Source of the DNA: Thermoproteota archaeon
GTDB taxonomy: Archaea; Thermoproteota; Nitrososphaeria; Nitrososphaerales; Nitrosopumilaceae
Length of the DNA stretch: 64,000 nt
Direction of reading: 5' to 3'
Assembly: GCA_003352285.1 (NCBI GenBank)
Contig: QQVN01000002.1
Location: 1-64,000 of the forward strand
The position numbers and the translations under genes were made by a program. Below, piece by piece: positions 33,916-41,823 of the stretch. Below the pieces are notes generated by a model. It saw only the letters and a list, made by a program, of their open reading frames with translations, was not told the DNA's origin and searched no databases. Position 1 is the stretch's first letter. Each line of letters begins with the position of its first letter.

Positions 33916-34731
33916 ATGTCTATTTTAGAACCACCTGTAAAATTACTACTTCCAGAACTTGTTATGGCAATTGATGCAGCCCAAAAAGCAGGTCAAGCAA
34001 TTCTCAAAGTTTACAGTACTGATTTTTCAGCTGAAACAAAAGATGATGATTCTCCAATAACTGAGGCCGATTTGAAGAGTAATGAGATCATCAAAAAAAT
34101 TCTTTCTAAAACTGGGCATTTCATTTTATCAGAAGAGGATGATGATGACATGTCAAGATTGCAGGAAAGAAAGCTTTGGGTAGTAGATCCGCTAGATGGG
34201 ACACTTGACTTTGTAAATAAGACTGGAGAGTTTACAGTTATGATTGCACTTGTGGAAGATGGGAAGCCGGTCTTGGGTGTGATATACTGGCCAACTCAAA
34301 ATACCATGTTTGTTGCACAAAAAGGAGCAGGTGCATTCAAGTTTGATGATGATACTTGGAGTAAGATTTCAGTTAGTAGTGTGTCTGATTTAGGAGAAGC
34401 AGTAGCTGTTGGTAGCCGTCATCATTTGTCAGATGAGGAGAAGAGTTTTTTGGAAAAATTAGGAATAAGAAAGTTTTCTGGAATAGGCAGTTCGCTGAAA
34501 GTTGGAATGATTAGTGCTGGAGAAGCTGATGCATACATCACCACTACAAACAAGATGAAAGAGTGGGATTCATGTGCTTCATGTTGTATCATTCATGAGG
34601 CAGGTGGCAAGATGACAGATATGCTTGGAAATGAAATGATTTACAACAACGAGGACGTTGGACACCAAAATGGATTGTTGGTAACTAATGGTAGAATTCA
34701 TCAAAAAATTTTAGACGCGTTTAAAAAATAG
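33916..34731 (+). CDS. Inositol monophosphatase/CysQ-family phosphatase
   Basis: 271 residues. Metal-binding motifs: SPITEADLKSNEII, SEEDDDD, VVDPLDGTLDFVNKTGEFTV (WDPLDGT), GSSLKVGMISAGEADAY and EWDSCASCCII. The order and the GEF/GSSLK/AxEW features match CysQ (3'(2'),5'-bisphosphate nucleotidase) more than IMPase. Would hydrolyse PAP or PAPS, fitting the cysC, cysH and sat genes in this window. Confidence 0.72.
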   Translation: MSILEPPVKLLLPELVMAIDAAQKAGQAILKVYSTDFSAETKDDDSPITEADLKSNEIIKKILSKTGHFILSEEDDDDMSRLQERKLWVVDPLDGTLDFVNKTGEFTVMIALVEDGKPVLGVIYWPTQNTMFVAQKGAGAFKFDDDTWSKISVSSVSDLGEAVAVGSRHHLSDEEKSFLEKLGIRKFSGIGSSLKVGMISAGEADAYITTTNKMKEWDSCASCCIIHEAGGKMTDMLGNEMIYNNEDVGHQNGLLVTNGRIHQKILDAFKK

Positions 34732-34732
34732 A

Positions 34733-34891
34733 TTATTGGATGTAGTATTCTAGGACAGATTTAGATCCGTTTCTCTTAATTTTGAGGGTTAATGATTTTG
34801 ATTTATCGATATCAATCAGTTCTGCAATATTTTTTGGAACCAAGAGATAGACACTTTGTTTGATTTTTGTTGGTTTTATTGCGATTCCCAT
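34733..34891 (-). CDS. AbrB/SpoVT-like mini-protein
   Basis: 52 residues, ATG 34891, TAA 34733-34735. Sequence MGIAIKPTKIKQSVYLLVPK then NIAELIDIDKSKSLTLKIKR: swapped-hairpin AbrB pattern (VYLxVPKNIAELIxIDK, hydrophobic at the ends). Such proteins act as DNA-binding dimers or antitoxins; no toxin is adjacent. Convergent with the CysQ-like gene, 1-bp gap. An array of pentamers directly upstream (34892-34940) may be its operator. Confidence 0.62.
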   Translation of the reverse strand: MGIAIKPTKIKQSVYLLVPKNIAELIDIDKSKSLTLKIKRNGSKSVLEYYIQ

Positions 34892-34940
34892 CTTAGATTT
34901 ACCTTAGTTTTTGCTTAGGAAAATCTAAGATAATACTAAG
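34892..34940. promoter_or_regulatory. Five CTTAG/CTAAG pentamers at exact 11-bp spacing
   Basis: CTTAG begins at 34892, 34903 and 34914; its reverse complement CTAAG begins at 34925 and 34936. All five are exactly 11 bp apart, about one helical turn, so their recognition faces are in line. The array starts right after the ATG of the AbrB-like gene (on the minus strand) and covers its promoter. Interpreted as an autoregulatory operator; evidence is sequence regularity only. Confidence 0.6.
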
Positions 34941-34945
34941 TGTTT

Positions 34946-34958
34946 GTAATCAGATTAC
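34946..34958. promoter_or_regulatory. Palindrome GTAATC-A-GATTAC
   Basis: A perfect 13-bp palindrome 6 bp beyond the pentamer array. It lies between the AbrB-like gene and the divergent exported-protein gene at 35047 and may be a second regulator site. Confidence 0.4.
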
Positions 34959-34990
34959 ATACATTTTACAGATTTTCCGAGTTCTAATAT

Positions 34991-35025
34991 CTATGAGAAT
35001 ACTATTTTCATAGGAATTTTATAGG
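34991..35025 (+). promoter_or_regulatory. Inverted repeat and TATA-like box before exported protein
   Basis: CTATGA (34991-34996) and TCATAG (35008-35013) form an inverted repeat directly before TTTTATAGG (35017-35025). That TATA-like box is centred about 26 bp before ATG 35047, so the repeat could be a repressor site. Confidence 0.42.
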
Positions 35026-35046
35026 TGTACCAGTTTTAATTTGGTA

Positions 35047-35571
35047 ATGAATTCAAAAACAATCTTAGGCCTATCCTTTGCAGCAATATTTGCTGTTTCA
35101 ATGATAGCAACGCAAACAGCATCTGCTGAATCAGATTATTTAGACATCACAAAAGCCAAACTAGTTGAGAAAAAAAATCATGTGAATATGCACATTAAAG
35201 TTGCAGGAAATATCAATGACGGAATTGATCCCATCACCAATGAAGGATTCTTTGGTTATGCAGCATTAACAGATGATTTCAGTGGGGTTTTAGCAGTAAC
35301 ATATCATGAACCAATTGTTGATAGTGCCGAACAGCCTGGTTGGCATGCACATGTTGTAGATTTGACAACAACTACTTCTTGTGGAAGTGGATTAGCAGTA
35401 GCATCTGCTTCATTTGACGAACCAGGACACACTTCAGTGACAAGAAACAATGTGGTAGTAAACCAAGTTTCTCCTGACGATGTTGGAAACTTTAGTGGAG
35501 TTTTTGCATCCTTTGAACTTACAATTGAATCAGGTGAGGTTTGTGTGAATCCAGTTGATTTCTTCTCCTAA
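35047..35571 (+). CDS. Exported protein with His-rich segments
   Basis: About 174 residues from ATG 35047 (a TTG two codons earlier is in frame; the TATA-like box favours ATG). Signal peptide NSKTILGLSFAAIFAVSMIA ending ASAES. Notable: KNHVNMHIK, YHEP and GWHAHVVDL, possible metal ligands, and Cys in SCGSG and EVCVN that may pair. No family recognised. Abundant-looking, GC-balanced codon use like other exported genes here. Confidence 0.6.
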   Translation: MNSKTILGLSFAAIFAVSMIATQTASAESDYLDITKAKLVEKKNHVNMHIKVAGNINDGIDPITNEGFFGYAALTDDFSGVLAVTYHEPIVDSAEQPGWHAHVVDLTTTTSCGSGLAVASASFDEPGHTSVTRNNVVVNQVSPDDVGNFSGVFASFELTIESGEVCVNPVDFFS

Positions 35572-35605
35572 CCTTTTCTTTTTTCTAAAATTAACTAATT
35601 AAAAA

Positions 35606-36118
35606 TTAGAGCAAATTCTTTGATTTTAGATATTCTTTGATTCTGTTTGCAGATTCTTCTAACGTTTCATGTTCTGCATCAATAACTAGGTCTGCATTTG
35701 GGGGTGCCTCATAAGGATCATCAATTCCTGTAAATCCCTTGATTTCACCGGCTCTTGCTTTTTTGTACATTCCCTTGACATCTCGTTCTTCACATTTTGC
35801 AAGTGAGCATTTTACATAAACCTCAGAGAATTTATCTCCTGCATCTACAACTTTGCGAGCATTTTCTCTATTTTCAATATATGGACTGACAAGTGAAACT
35901 GCAACTGGAACCTTGTGTTTTAGAAGCAATTTTGCCAAATGTGCCACCTTTTTGTTGTGCTCATCTCGACCAGCTTTTGAGAAGTCTTTTGGAGATAACC
36001 ACTCTCGCAGTTCATCACCATCAAGCATTGCAAGGTTTGGAATGTCTTGCTGGAGTTTTTTAACTATCGTAGTCTTTCCGGAACAAGGAAGTCCGGTCAT
36101 CCATAGAACAAAAGTCAT
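35606..36118 (-). CDS. cysC: Adenylylsulfate (APS) kinase
   Basis: About 170 residues from ATG 36118. P-loop GLPCSGKTTIV, LDGDELREWLS, KVAHLAKLLLKHKVPVAVSLVSPY, and lid-type FTGIDDPYEAPPNADLVID: CysC fingerprint. Phosphorylates APS to PAPS. A GTG at 36133 is in frame but the box CTTTAAAG (36142-36149), 24-31 bp upstream, fits ATG 36118. PAPS would serve sulfation or PAPS-linked reactions; CysH here appears APS-type. Confidence 0.87.
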   Translation of the reverse strand: MTFVLWMTGLPCSGKTTIVKKLQQDIPNLAMLDGDELREWLSPKDFSKAGRDEHNKKVAHLAKLLLKHKVPVAVSLVSPYIENRENARKVVDAGDKFSEVYVKCSLAKCEERDVKGMYKKARAGEIKGFTGIDDPYEAPPNADLVIDAEHETLEESANRIKEYLKSKNLL

Positions 36119-36141
36119 GTATTTTACAGGCACAAAAAACG

Positions 36142-36149
36142 CTTTAAAG
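36142..36149 (-). promoter_or_regulatory. TATA-like box for cysC
   Basis: CTTTAAAG centred about 28 bp upstream of ATG 36118; leaderless spacing. It supports ATG 36118 over the GTG at 36133. Confidence 0.5.
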
Positions 36150-36152
36150 ACC

Positions 36153-36695
36153 TTACGAAAGGAACCAAGTGGTTTTTTCCAGATAGTCGATCTCTTTTAT
36201 CATATCGTCTATTTTTTTGCTAATTGCCATGACGGAACGGAATTGTTCAAACATCTCCTGCTCCTCCTCCTTTGATAGGACCTCAGTAGATGCTTGATCA
36301 AAGAATTTGTCTTCCTTTTCGAGATGATCACGGAGATAAATTGCATATGTTCGAAGAAACCTTGCAACTGGTTCCCTAGCATCTTCACCATTCTTCCATT
36401 GGGTCAGGTGTTTTGCAATGCTGCTTGCAATTCTTCTCCCAAACTCATGTTCTATCATGAATTTTCTTATCTCCTCTTTTAGATTTCCATAACTTGCAAC
36501 ACATGCAAAATACGAATCCTCCTCTCTTGAATAATGAATTGAATCCAAAAATTCTGAAATTATTATCGTGATCTTTTCTATATCAGAAAAAGGAATATCC
36601 CTTCCTGCGTAAAGTTCCACCTGACACTTGTCTACAATCTTTTCCAGTCGACGGATGTGTTGATGGTCTTTTCGTAGGGTGTCTGTTGCACTCAA
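36153..36695 (-). CDS. Hemerythrin-like (HHE) protein
   Basis: 180 residues from TTG 36695. All-helical with iron-ligand-like positions: KDHQHIRRLE, SIHYSREED, MIEHEFGRR and LRDHLEKEDKFF, in the HHE order (H…HxxE…H…H/E). HHE proteins bind O2, NO or iron or sense redox state. No partner gene can be named; the adjacent phosphoesterase is 27 bp upstream. Confidence 0.78.
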   Translation of the reverse strand: MSATDTLRKDHQHIRRLEKIVDKCQVELYAGRDIPFSDIEKITIIISEFLDSIHYSREEDSYFACVASYGNLKEEIRKFMIEHEFGRRIASSIAKHLTQWKNGEDAREPVARFLRTYAIYLRDHLEKEDKFFDQASTEVLSKEEEQEMFEQFRSVMAISKKIDDMIKEIDYLEKTTWFLS

Positions 36696-36721
36696 TATGG
36701 GTCTATCTAAAGTTGTAGGCT

Positions 36722-37564
36722 TTAACTTGTGTTGATTGTAAAAAGAGAGACGTTTCCAGATTCCTTGGAGTATATACCAAAGTGCGGCTTTGCCATACCA
36801 GTTCCATAGTATCCCTCAGGTCCTCCCAATCCAAGCCTGATGATGTAGTTGCTGTCTTGCTTGATTGGTATAGATATTTGCTCAAGTGAATGTTTGCCAA
36901 TTTTTAGGGACTCGTATCTTAGATTTCGTAGCTGATTCTTTACCGTACCGTTTCTTTCCTCCAGTACAGCCTCCATATGTTCATGGCCGCAAAAGATTAC
37001 AAAATTATCCAGTCTTTTCTTTGCATGATTAAATGCAGATGTTGCTGTGTAGTGGTATCCAGCATAGCTGAAGAATTCAAAATCCTCCTCTGATAGTCTC
37101 TGCCAGCATTTCTCATATAGCCAACTTTCATCACCTGCATTTTCTGGAGTAATCATAGTAGGATCCAAAGGACCACCATGCACGCAGATGATCTTGTTTT
37201 TTTCATCAATGAATTCCTGACGCCCAATAGAACCATCTTTGTTTTTCTTAAAGAACGATAGATCATCTTCAGTGAGTATCTTGTGTGCATGTAAACTCTC
37301 AAATGAGCTACCGCTTACCTTTCTCCGATACAAAAATCCTTCATCGTGATTTCCATTTACAGATTCAAATGGATATGATTTTGAGAGCTCTGAGAATTTT
37401 TCTAGCACCTCCTTTGGATGGGTTCCTCTCTCCAAGACATCTCCAAGATTTAGAATTCTTGAAAACTCTCCAAATTTTTTCTTAAAGGATTTATCATTTG
37501 CAACTTTGAGTATAGACTCAAGTGCTGAAAAATCTGCATGAATGTCGGTGATTATTAGATCCAT
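36722..37564 (-). CDS. Calcineurin-like metallophosphoesterase
   Basis: 280 residues. Metal-binding motifs in order: DIHAD (Dx-H), NLGDVLERG (GDxxxRG), NGNHDE (GNHD/E), CVHGGPLD, CGHEHMEA (GHxH). Five-block signature of the serine/threonine phosphatase-like or Ap4A hydrolase family. Substrate unknown. Upstream of the HHE gene on the same strand. Confidence 0.83.
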   Translation of the reverse strand: MDLIITDIHADFSALESILKVANDKSFKKKFGEFSRILNLGDVLERGTHPKEVLEKFSELSKSYPFESVNGNHDEGFLYRRKVSGSSFESLHAHKILTEDDLSFFKKNKDGSIGRQEFIDEKNKIICVHGGPLDPTMITPENAGDESWLYEKCWQRLSEEDFEFFSYAGYHYTATSAFNHAKKRLDNFVIFCGHEHMEAVLEERNGTVKNQLRNLRYESLKIGKHSLEQISIPIKQDSNYIIRLGLGGPEGYYGTGMAKPHFGIYSKESGNVSLFTINTS

Positions 37565-37626
37565 CTCTGTATCAGTTGGTTACAAGTTGCTAAACGATTA
37601 TTTTGATGTATAGCGTGAAGTAGAAC

Positions 37627-37860
37627 ATGTCAGAGTTAAGAACTCAAATCAAATATGCATTAGAGAAATTTGACTCGTTGTCTCCAGAAGAGATTGTAAA
37701 ATTTTTGAATGCAATGAGTAACGAGTTTAGGACAGATATTACTAGAGAATACTTGACAGGTAAAATTGCAAAGCTTGCTGACATTAATGATGATAATGAA
37801 AAAATCACATACTGCAAGCAGTTTAGGCCCTACTTTGATTGGTATCTAAGTGGTAATTAA
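37627..37860 (+). CDS. Small hypothetical protein
   Basis: 77 residues, mainly helical (TQIKYALEKFDSLSPEEIVKFLNAM, LTGKIAKLADI), no Cys, no signal. Preceded by GATGTATAG-type AT-rich sequence. A 106-bp gap separates it from the next gene; I see nothing structured there. Function unknown. Confidence 0.55.
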   Translation: MSELRTQIKYALEKFDSLSPEEIVKFLNAMSNEFRTDITREYLTGKIAKLADINDDNEKITYCKQFRPYFDWYLSGN

Positions 37861-37966
37861 TTAAATTCCAACACGGAATCGATCATCAATTGTTTTACCG
37901 AAGTGGTCCCAGGTTTGAATCAATAATGCCCTACTCAATATAGTTTAGAATTTTGTCTACTGGTCG

Positions 37967-38275
37967 ATGGATCCGTTAATTCAAGATGCTATAAGGAATC
38001 CCACTAGTGAGCAAGCATCAAGTGTAATGAGCGATATCACGCCTGATATCCTCAAGGATACCATGCCATCAATTCTTCACAATCTAGATTCGGGTGTACC
38101 ATCTGAAGAATTAGCAGAGAATACAGTCGATGGAATTCTTACCACAGTTGAAAACACAGTTCTAGGAGATGCATTTGATTTAATGTATGATAAATTTGGT
38201 GAAAGGATAATGGATATGGTATTCAATGGAGCATTCTTAAAAATATTTGAAAAAGTTTCGCTGCTTTTTTCCTAG
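37967..38275 (+). CDS. Small helical protein, unknown
   Basis: 102 residues, acidic, helix-rich (DPLIQDAIRNPTSEQASSVM, DILKDTMPSILHNLD). Cytoplasmic. Convergent with the second tfb, 4-bp overlap. The Leu/Ile pattern with Pro suggests a helical bundle; no family recognised. Confidence 0.55.
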   Translation: MDPLIQDAIRNPTSEQASSVMSDITPDILKDTMPSILHNLDSGVPSEELAENTVDGILTTVENTVLGDAFDLMYDKFGERIMDMVFNGAFLKIFEKVSLLFS

Positions 38276-39183
38276 ACATCTAAAGAGTCTTTGAGGCCTT
38301 TGTATCTATTTCGAATAGTAACTTCAGTTACATTTGCAGCTTCGGCAATATCCCTCTGAGTTTTATCTTCACCATTTTTTACACATGAAAGATAAAGTGC
38401 AGCTGCTGCTAGTCCCATTGGATCTTTTCCTGCAGAAACTTCATTCTCTTGTGCCTGTTTGAGAACCTTGATTGCATAACGCTTTGTTTTTTCACCAATT
38501 CCAATACGGCTTGCAATTCTTGCAACACATTGAATTGAATCAGTAACTGGCATTTTTAGGTCTAGTTCTTTTACAAGCAGGCGATAACATCTTGCGATAT
38601 CTTTTCTTTTGATGTTTGCTGCCTGTTCTACGTCTTTGAGGTTTCTGGGAGTTTCTGTATCACGGCAAGCTGCATACAATGCAGAGGCCATTAATGCAGA
38701 AATTGATCTTCCTCTTACAAGTCCCTTCTCCAATGCCTTTCGGTAGATATAAGCTGCTTTTTCAATTACAGCATCAGAAATTGCTAGCTTGTCTTTGAGT
38801 CTGTTAAGTTCTGAAAATGCCTGTCTAAAGTTTCTATCAACTGGTTCATGTACCTGGCTTCTACTGTCCCATGTTCGAAGTCTTTCGATGGTACTCTTCA
38901 TTGATGCAGTTAATGGTCTTCCAGAAGCATCTTTGTTTACTGGGTTGATAATTGTTGCAAGCCCCATATCATGCATTGTTAATGATGTGGGAGCTCCTGC
39001 TCTTGCTCTGTCTCCATGTTCATCCTGTGTAAAGGATCTCCATTCAGGACCTGATTCTTGTAGTTTTTCTGTTATTACAAAACCACACTTGGAGCAAAAC
39101 ATCTCGCCTGATTCATTATCAGTGACGAGCTTGCCCTGTCCACATCTTGGGCACATTTCTTTTGGGTTTACTTTTTTTACCAT
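38272..39183 (-). CDS. tfb: Transcription initiation factor TFB (second copy)
   Basis: 303 residues. Zinc ribbon CPRCGQG…FCSKCGFV, B-linker GPEWRSFTQDEHGDRARAG and two cyclin repeats with KRKDIARCYRLLVKELDL. Highly similar to the copy at 31289, especially in residues 45-140. Multiple TFBs in archaea can direct different regulons. Its TATA-like TTTTTAAATAGC lies at 39215-39225, behind an inverted repeat (39227-39260). Confidence 0.95.
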   Translation of the reverse strand: MVKKVNPKEMCPRCGQGKLVTDNESGEMFCSKCGFVITEKLQESGPEWRSFTQDEHGDRARAGAPTSLTMHDMGLATIINPVNKDASGRPLTASMKSTIERLRTWDSRSQVHEPVDRNFRQAFSELNRLKDKLAISDAVIEKAAYIYRKALEKGLVRGRSISALMASALYAACRDTETPRNLKDVEQAANIKRKDIARCYRLLVKELDLKMPVTDSIQCVARIASRIGIGEKTKRYAIKVLKQAQENEVSAGKDPMGLAAAALYLSCVKNGEDKTQRDIAEAANVTEVTIRNRYKGLKDSLDV

Positions 39184-39226
39184 TGTATCACGAGGTAGGA
39201 ATCTTTAACAAAGAGCTATTTAAAAA

Positions 39227-39260
39227 CCATGAATTTTTTTGGGTTTTACCCTATTCATGG
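39227..39260. promoter_or_regulatory. Inverted repeat upstream of second tfb
   Basis: CCATGAAT (39227-39234) pairs with ATTCATGG (39253-39260), and GGGT with ACCC (39241-39251) makes an inner stem. Lies 1 bp beyond the tfb TATA-like box on the minus strand and upstream of the exported gene at 39327 on the plus strand; could be an operator or a cruciform. Confidence 0.4.
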
Positions 39261-39326
39261 CTAGAATCTCAAAATTCACGAAGACACAAAAGCCATACAT
39301 GCCTATTCAATCATGGTACAGGAAGA

Positions 39327-40259
39327 ATGTCGCTAAGAATTCTGCTTATTCTGGCAATTGCTTGTATTGTGACACCTGCATTTGCCGATACAATAAAGCA
39401 CTCACTAGAAGGCGGAATGGATATTCAGATAACATCTCCTAATTCAGTAATTATCGGTCGAGATTTTTCAGTGTCTATTCTGGTGGAGAATAATGGTTGG
39501 GAAGATAAGAGAGATGTTCTGTTTGTTTTCAAACCAGATGCATCGATTACTCCAGTTTCATCAAATCAGATATTTATCGAAAAGATTGAGGCCGGTGGAT
39601 CGTATGGTTCTACATTAGAATTTTCGGTAAATGATAATGCAAGAGATGGAATGCATTTTCTAAATGTAGATTATTCCCATGTGTTATTAGCAAATAATGA
39701 AACACCACAGAATCCATTACAAAAAAGCATTGCAATGGAGTTAGTTGTAAAGGAGCAACCAAAGATAAACATTCACACAATAACACCAGAATCAATATTT
39801 GCAAACGCAGAGTTTCCATTTACTGTAGAAATTATATCTGAAGATTCAGACATTTTAGATGTAACCCTGCAGATACTTCCTCCTAATGATGTAGAGTTTA
39901 GAGGTGAAACCATGCACACCTTTTCTAGCATACAAAAAGATAATCCAATTAGTATTACTTCAAGAATTTTAACTCCAAGTGATGAGATAAACACCGAATA
40001 CAAAATTCCTTTTCAAGTAATCGTCCAGTATAAAGATGACGCAGGTGGAGAAAAATCAGATTCAAAAACAGTTTCTATAGTTATGCGACCGAGAACATTT
40101 TTTGAGCTAACTTCAGACGGAGGTTTTTGGATTGGTGATTTTTTTATTGCTCCTTATGTTAGTCTTGGAACGATAATTGGGATTCCTGTAGGAACAATTA
40201 TCTCACTTGCGATAAGAAGATCGCAAAGAACTAAAAAGAAAAGAAAAGTAAAAAAATAG
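39327..40259 (+). CDS. Exported protein with C-terminal membrane anchor (CARDB-like)
   Basis: 310 residues from ATG 39327. A longer frame reaching back into tfb is ignored because the signal peptide MSLRILLILAIACIVTPAFA begins here and an AGGAAG box precedes it. Extracytoplasmic beta domains (ITSPNSVIIGRDFSVSILVENNGWEDKRD, KINIHTITPESIFANAEFPFT) of the CARDB/Ig-like type, then a membrane helix (about 278-300) and a basic tail (RRSQRTKKKRKVKK). Adjacent to another exported protein 13 bp downstream. Confidence 0.7.
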   Translation: MSLRILLILAIACIVTPAFADTIKHSLEGGMDIQITSPNSVIIGRDFSVSILVENNGWEDKRDVLFVFKPDASITPVSSNQIFIEKIEAGGSYGSTLEFSVNDNARDGMHFLNVDYSHVLLANNETPQNPLQKSIAMELVVKEQPKINIHTITPESIFANAEFPFTVEIISEDSDILDVTLQILPPNDVEFRGETMHTFSSIQKDNPISITSRILTPSDEINTEYKIPFQVIVQYKDDAGGEKSDSKTVSIVMRPRTFFELTSDGGFWIGDFFIAPYVSLGTIIGIPVGTIISLAIRRSQRTKKKRKVKK

Positions 40260-40272
40260 AAGCTGATTATAT

Positions 40273-41823
40273 ATGGATTCAAAAATTAAATTTGTACTAG
40301 TTATTGGAATATTGTTTTTTTCATTAATTCCAAATTCATATCAACATGGAATTGGTTCTGAAACTCTCCCTCCAGTTCCATTAGGCAACAAGCAAGTCGC
40401 ATTTGAGGTTAGTTCTTCAAACGAACTTAATCCAGAAAATCCAAACAAAGAATTTTCTTTTTCTTTGTTTGATACCTCAAATACAATTACGATTAGAGAC
40501 GTAACATATCATATCAAGGCACAGAAAGGAAACACATTCCTCTTTGAGGATACATTTGAGAGTAAAAATGGCATTTTCATCATGGATCTTGTTGAGACAG
40601 ACTCTCAAGAGATAGTAATTGAAAAAGAAAAGCAGGGAAGTTTTTTTGATACCTTGATTGGAGCAGAAAAGGACGTAATAGTACTGAAAGGGGCGGTTTT
40701 CAAGACCGGTGGACTGTACAGTTTTGATGTTAAAATTACTACGGCTGAAAGTTTCTCAAATGTACTAAACCCCCCTATAGAATACAAAGTCGGCATTTCT
40801 GTTCCAGATAGAACTTTTTACAAAGTTAATGACCCAAACTTTGGCACTAAAGAGATTAGTGTAATTACCTATTATGATGAAATTGAGGATTTTCAATATG
40901 ACCCAGCTACAAAGGCAATTACATTTTCAATGCCATTTCAATGGAATACAGACAACATTAACCAGACGTCTGTAGTTCACGAGGAGATAACTTTCTCAAA
41001 GACTTTTGGTGATTTGCTGGTAGCTGAATATGATGCATTTGTTAATGACGTAAAGGTTGCAGAACGTGTTGTAACAATTGATGGTTTTTCTGAGATTCAG
41101 AGAATAGTGCACATAGTATTAACAAAAAATGATTTGTTAGAAATCTTCCAAGCTAAAAAGGAAAATTCAGAATATATGCATTTTAAGTTGGTTCCAACAA
41201 AAGATGCTCCTCTTAGTACGGTTACGGGAAATGGACAATATAGGATAACCCTTGATTCGGAACCAAAAGAGATCAAATCAGGCTCAGAAATAAAATTTAT
41301 TTTTGATATTACAGATGTATTTCTAAAAAACCGTCCGGTGGCAGTAAGTTATGACTTGATGTTAATCCATAAAGAGAATGTTGTATTTTCAACAAGTGGA
41401 ATCAGTACTGATTCAAAAGAAAAAAGAAATGAGGCAATAGTAGATATTCCAGAAGGAGTTTCAGGGCCAGTAACCGTACAGTTTTTGAACCTTGGTGGAA
41501 ACAAACTTGGAAATGTTGGAATTCCAGTGGTGGTAGATAGAATACAAGTTGATGAGATTTCAATTCCAGATTGGGTGAAAAACAATGCGGGTTGGTGGTC
41601 AGAAGGAACGATACAGGACTCTGATTTTCTCTCTGGCATTGAATTCATGATTAAAGAAGGAATCATTGGAGTTCCACCAACCCAAAATCAACTAGGTGGA
41701 GACCATGGAATTCCAGATTGGGTGAAAAACAATGCGGGTTGGTGGTCAGAAGGATTGATCAGTGACAAAGAATTTGCTAGTGCCATTCAATTTTTGATAG
41801 AAAGGGGAATTGTGTTAGTTTGA
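40273..41823 (+). CDS. Exported protein with two C-terminal IPDWVKNNAGWW repeats
   Basis: 516 residues. Signal peptide (1-25). Large beta-rich part, then two repeats of about 35-40 residues beginning IPDWVKNNAGWWSEG (about 430-470 and 479-516), separated by PPTQNQLGG. These WW repeats are a well-known C-terminal element of thaumarchaeal exported proteins and may attach the protein to the cell surface. The DNA for the conserved part of both repeats is identical over 46 bp. Probably cotranscribed with the gene at 39327. Confidence 0.78.
   Translation: MDSKIKFVLVIGILFFSLIPNSYQHGIGSETLPPVPLGNKQVAFEVSSSNELNPENPNKEFSFSLFDTSNTITIRDVTYHIKAQKGNTFLFEDTFESKNGIFIMDLVETDSQEIVIEKEKQGSFFDTLIGAEKDVIVLKGAVFKTGGLYSFDVKITTAESFSNVLNPPIEYKVGISVPDRTFYKVNDPNFGTKEISVITYYDEIEDFQYDPATKAITFSMPFQWNTDNINQTSVVHEEITFSKTFGDLLVAEYDAFVNDVKVAERVVTIDGFSEIQRIVHIVLTKNDLLEIFQAKKENSEYMHFKLVPTKDAPLSTVTGNGQYRITLDSEPKEIKSGSEIKFIFDITDVFLKNRPVAVSYDLMLIHKENVVFSTSGISTDSKEKRNEAIVDIPEGVSGPVTVQFLNLGGNKLGNVGIPVVVDRIQVDEISIPDWVKNNAGWWSEGTIQDSDFLSGIEFMIKEGIIGVPPTQNQLGGDHGIPDWVKNNAGWWSEGLISDKEFASAIQFLIERGIVLV
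41562..41607 (+). repeat. 46-bp exact direct repeat, copy 1 of 2
   Basis: Positions 41562-41607 are identical to 41709-41754 (46 bp, 147 bp apart). Both code IPDWVKNNAGWWSEG plus flanking codons. Complete third-position identity indicates recent copying or conversion between the repeats. Confidence 0.93.
41709..41754 (+). repeat. 46-bp exact direct repeat, copy 2 of 2
   Basis: Second copy of the repeat at 41562-41607. The same protein unit continues with diverged sequence (FASAIQFLIERGI versus FLSGIEFMIKEGI). Confidence 0.93.

Noticed and set aside
39147-39326. N-terminal extension of the exported protein into tfb
   Set aside because: Signal peptide begins at 39327 and the extension overlaps the tfb start and promoter.
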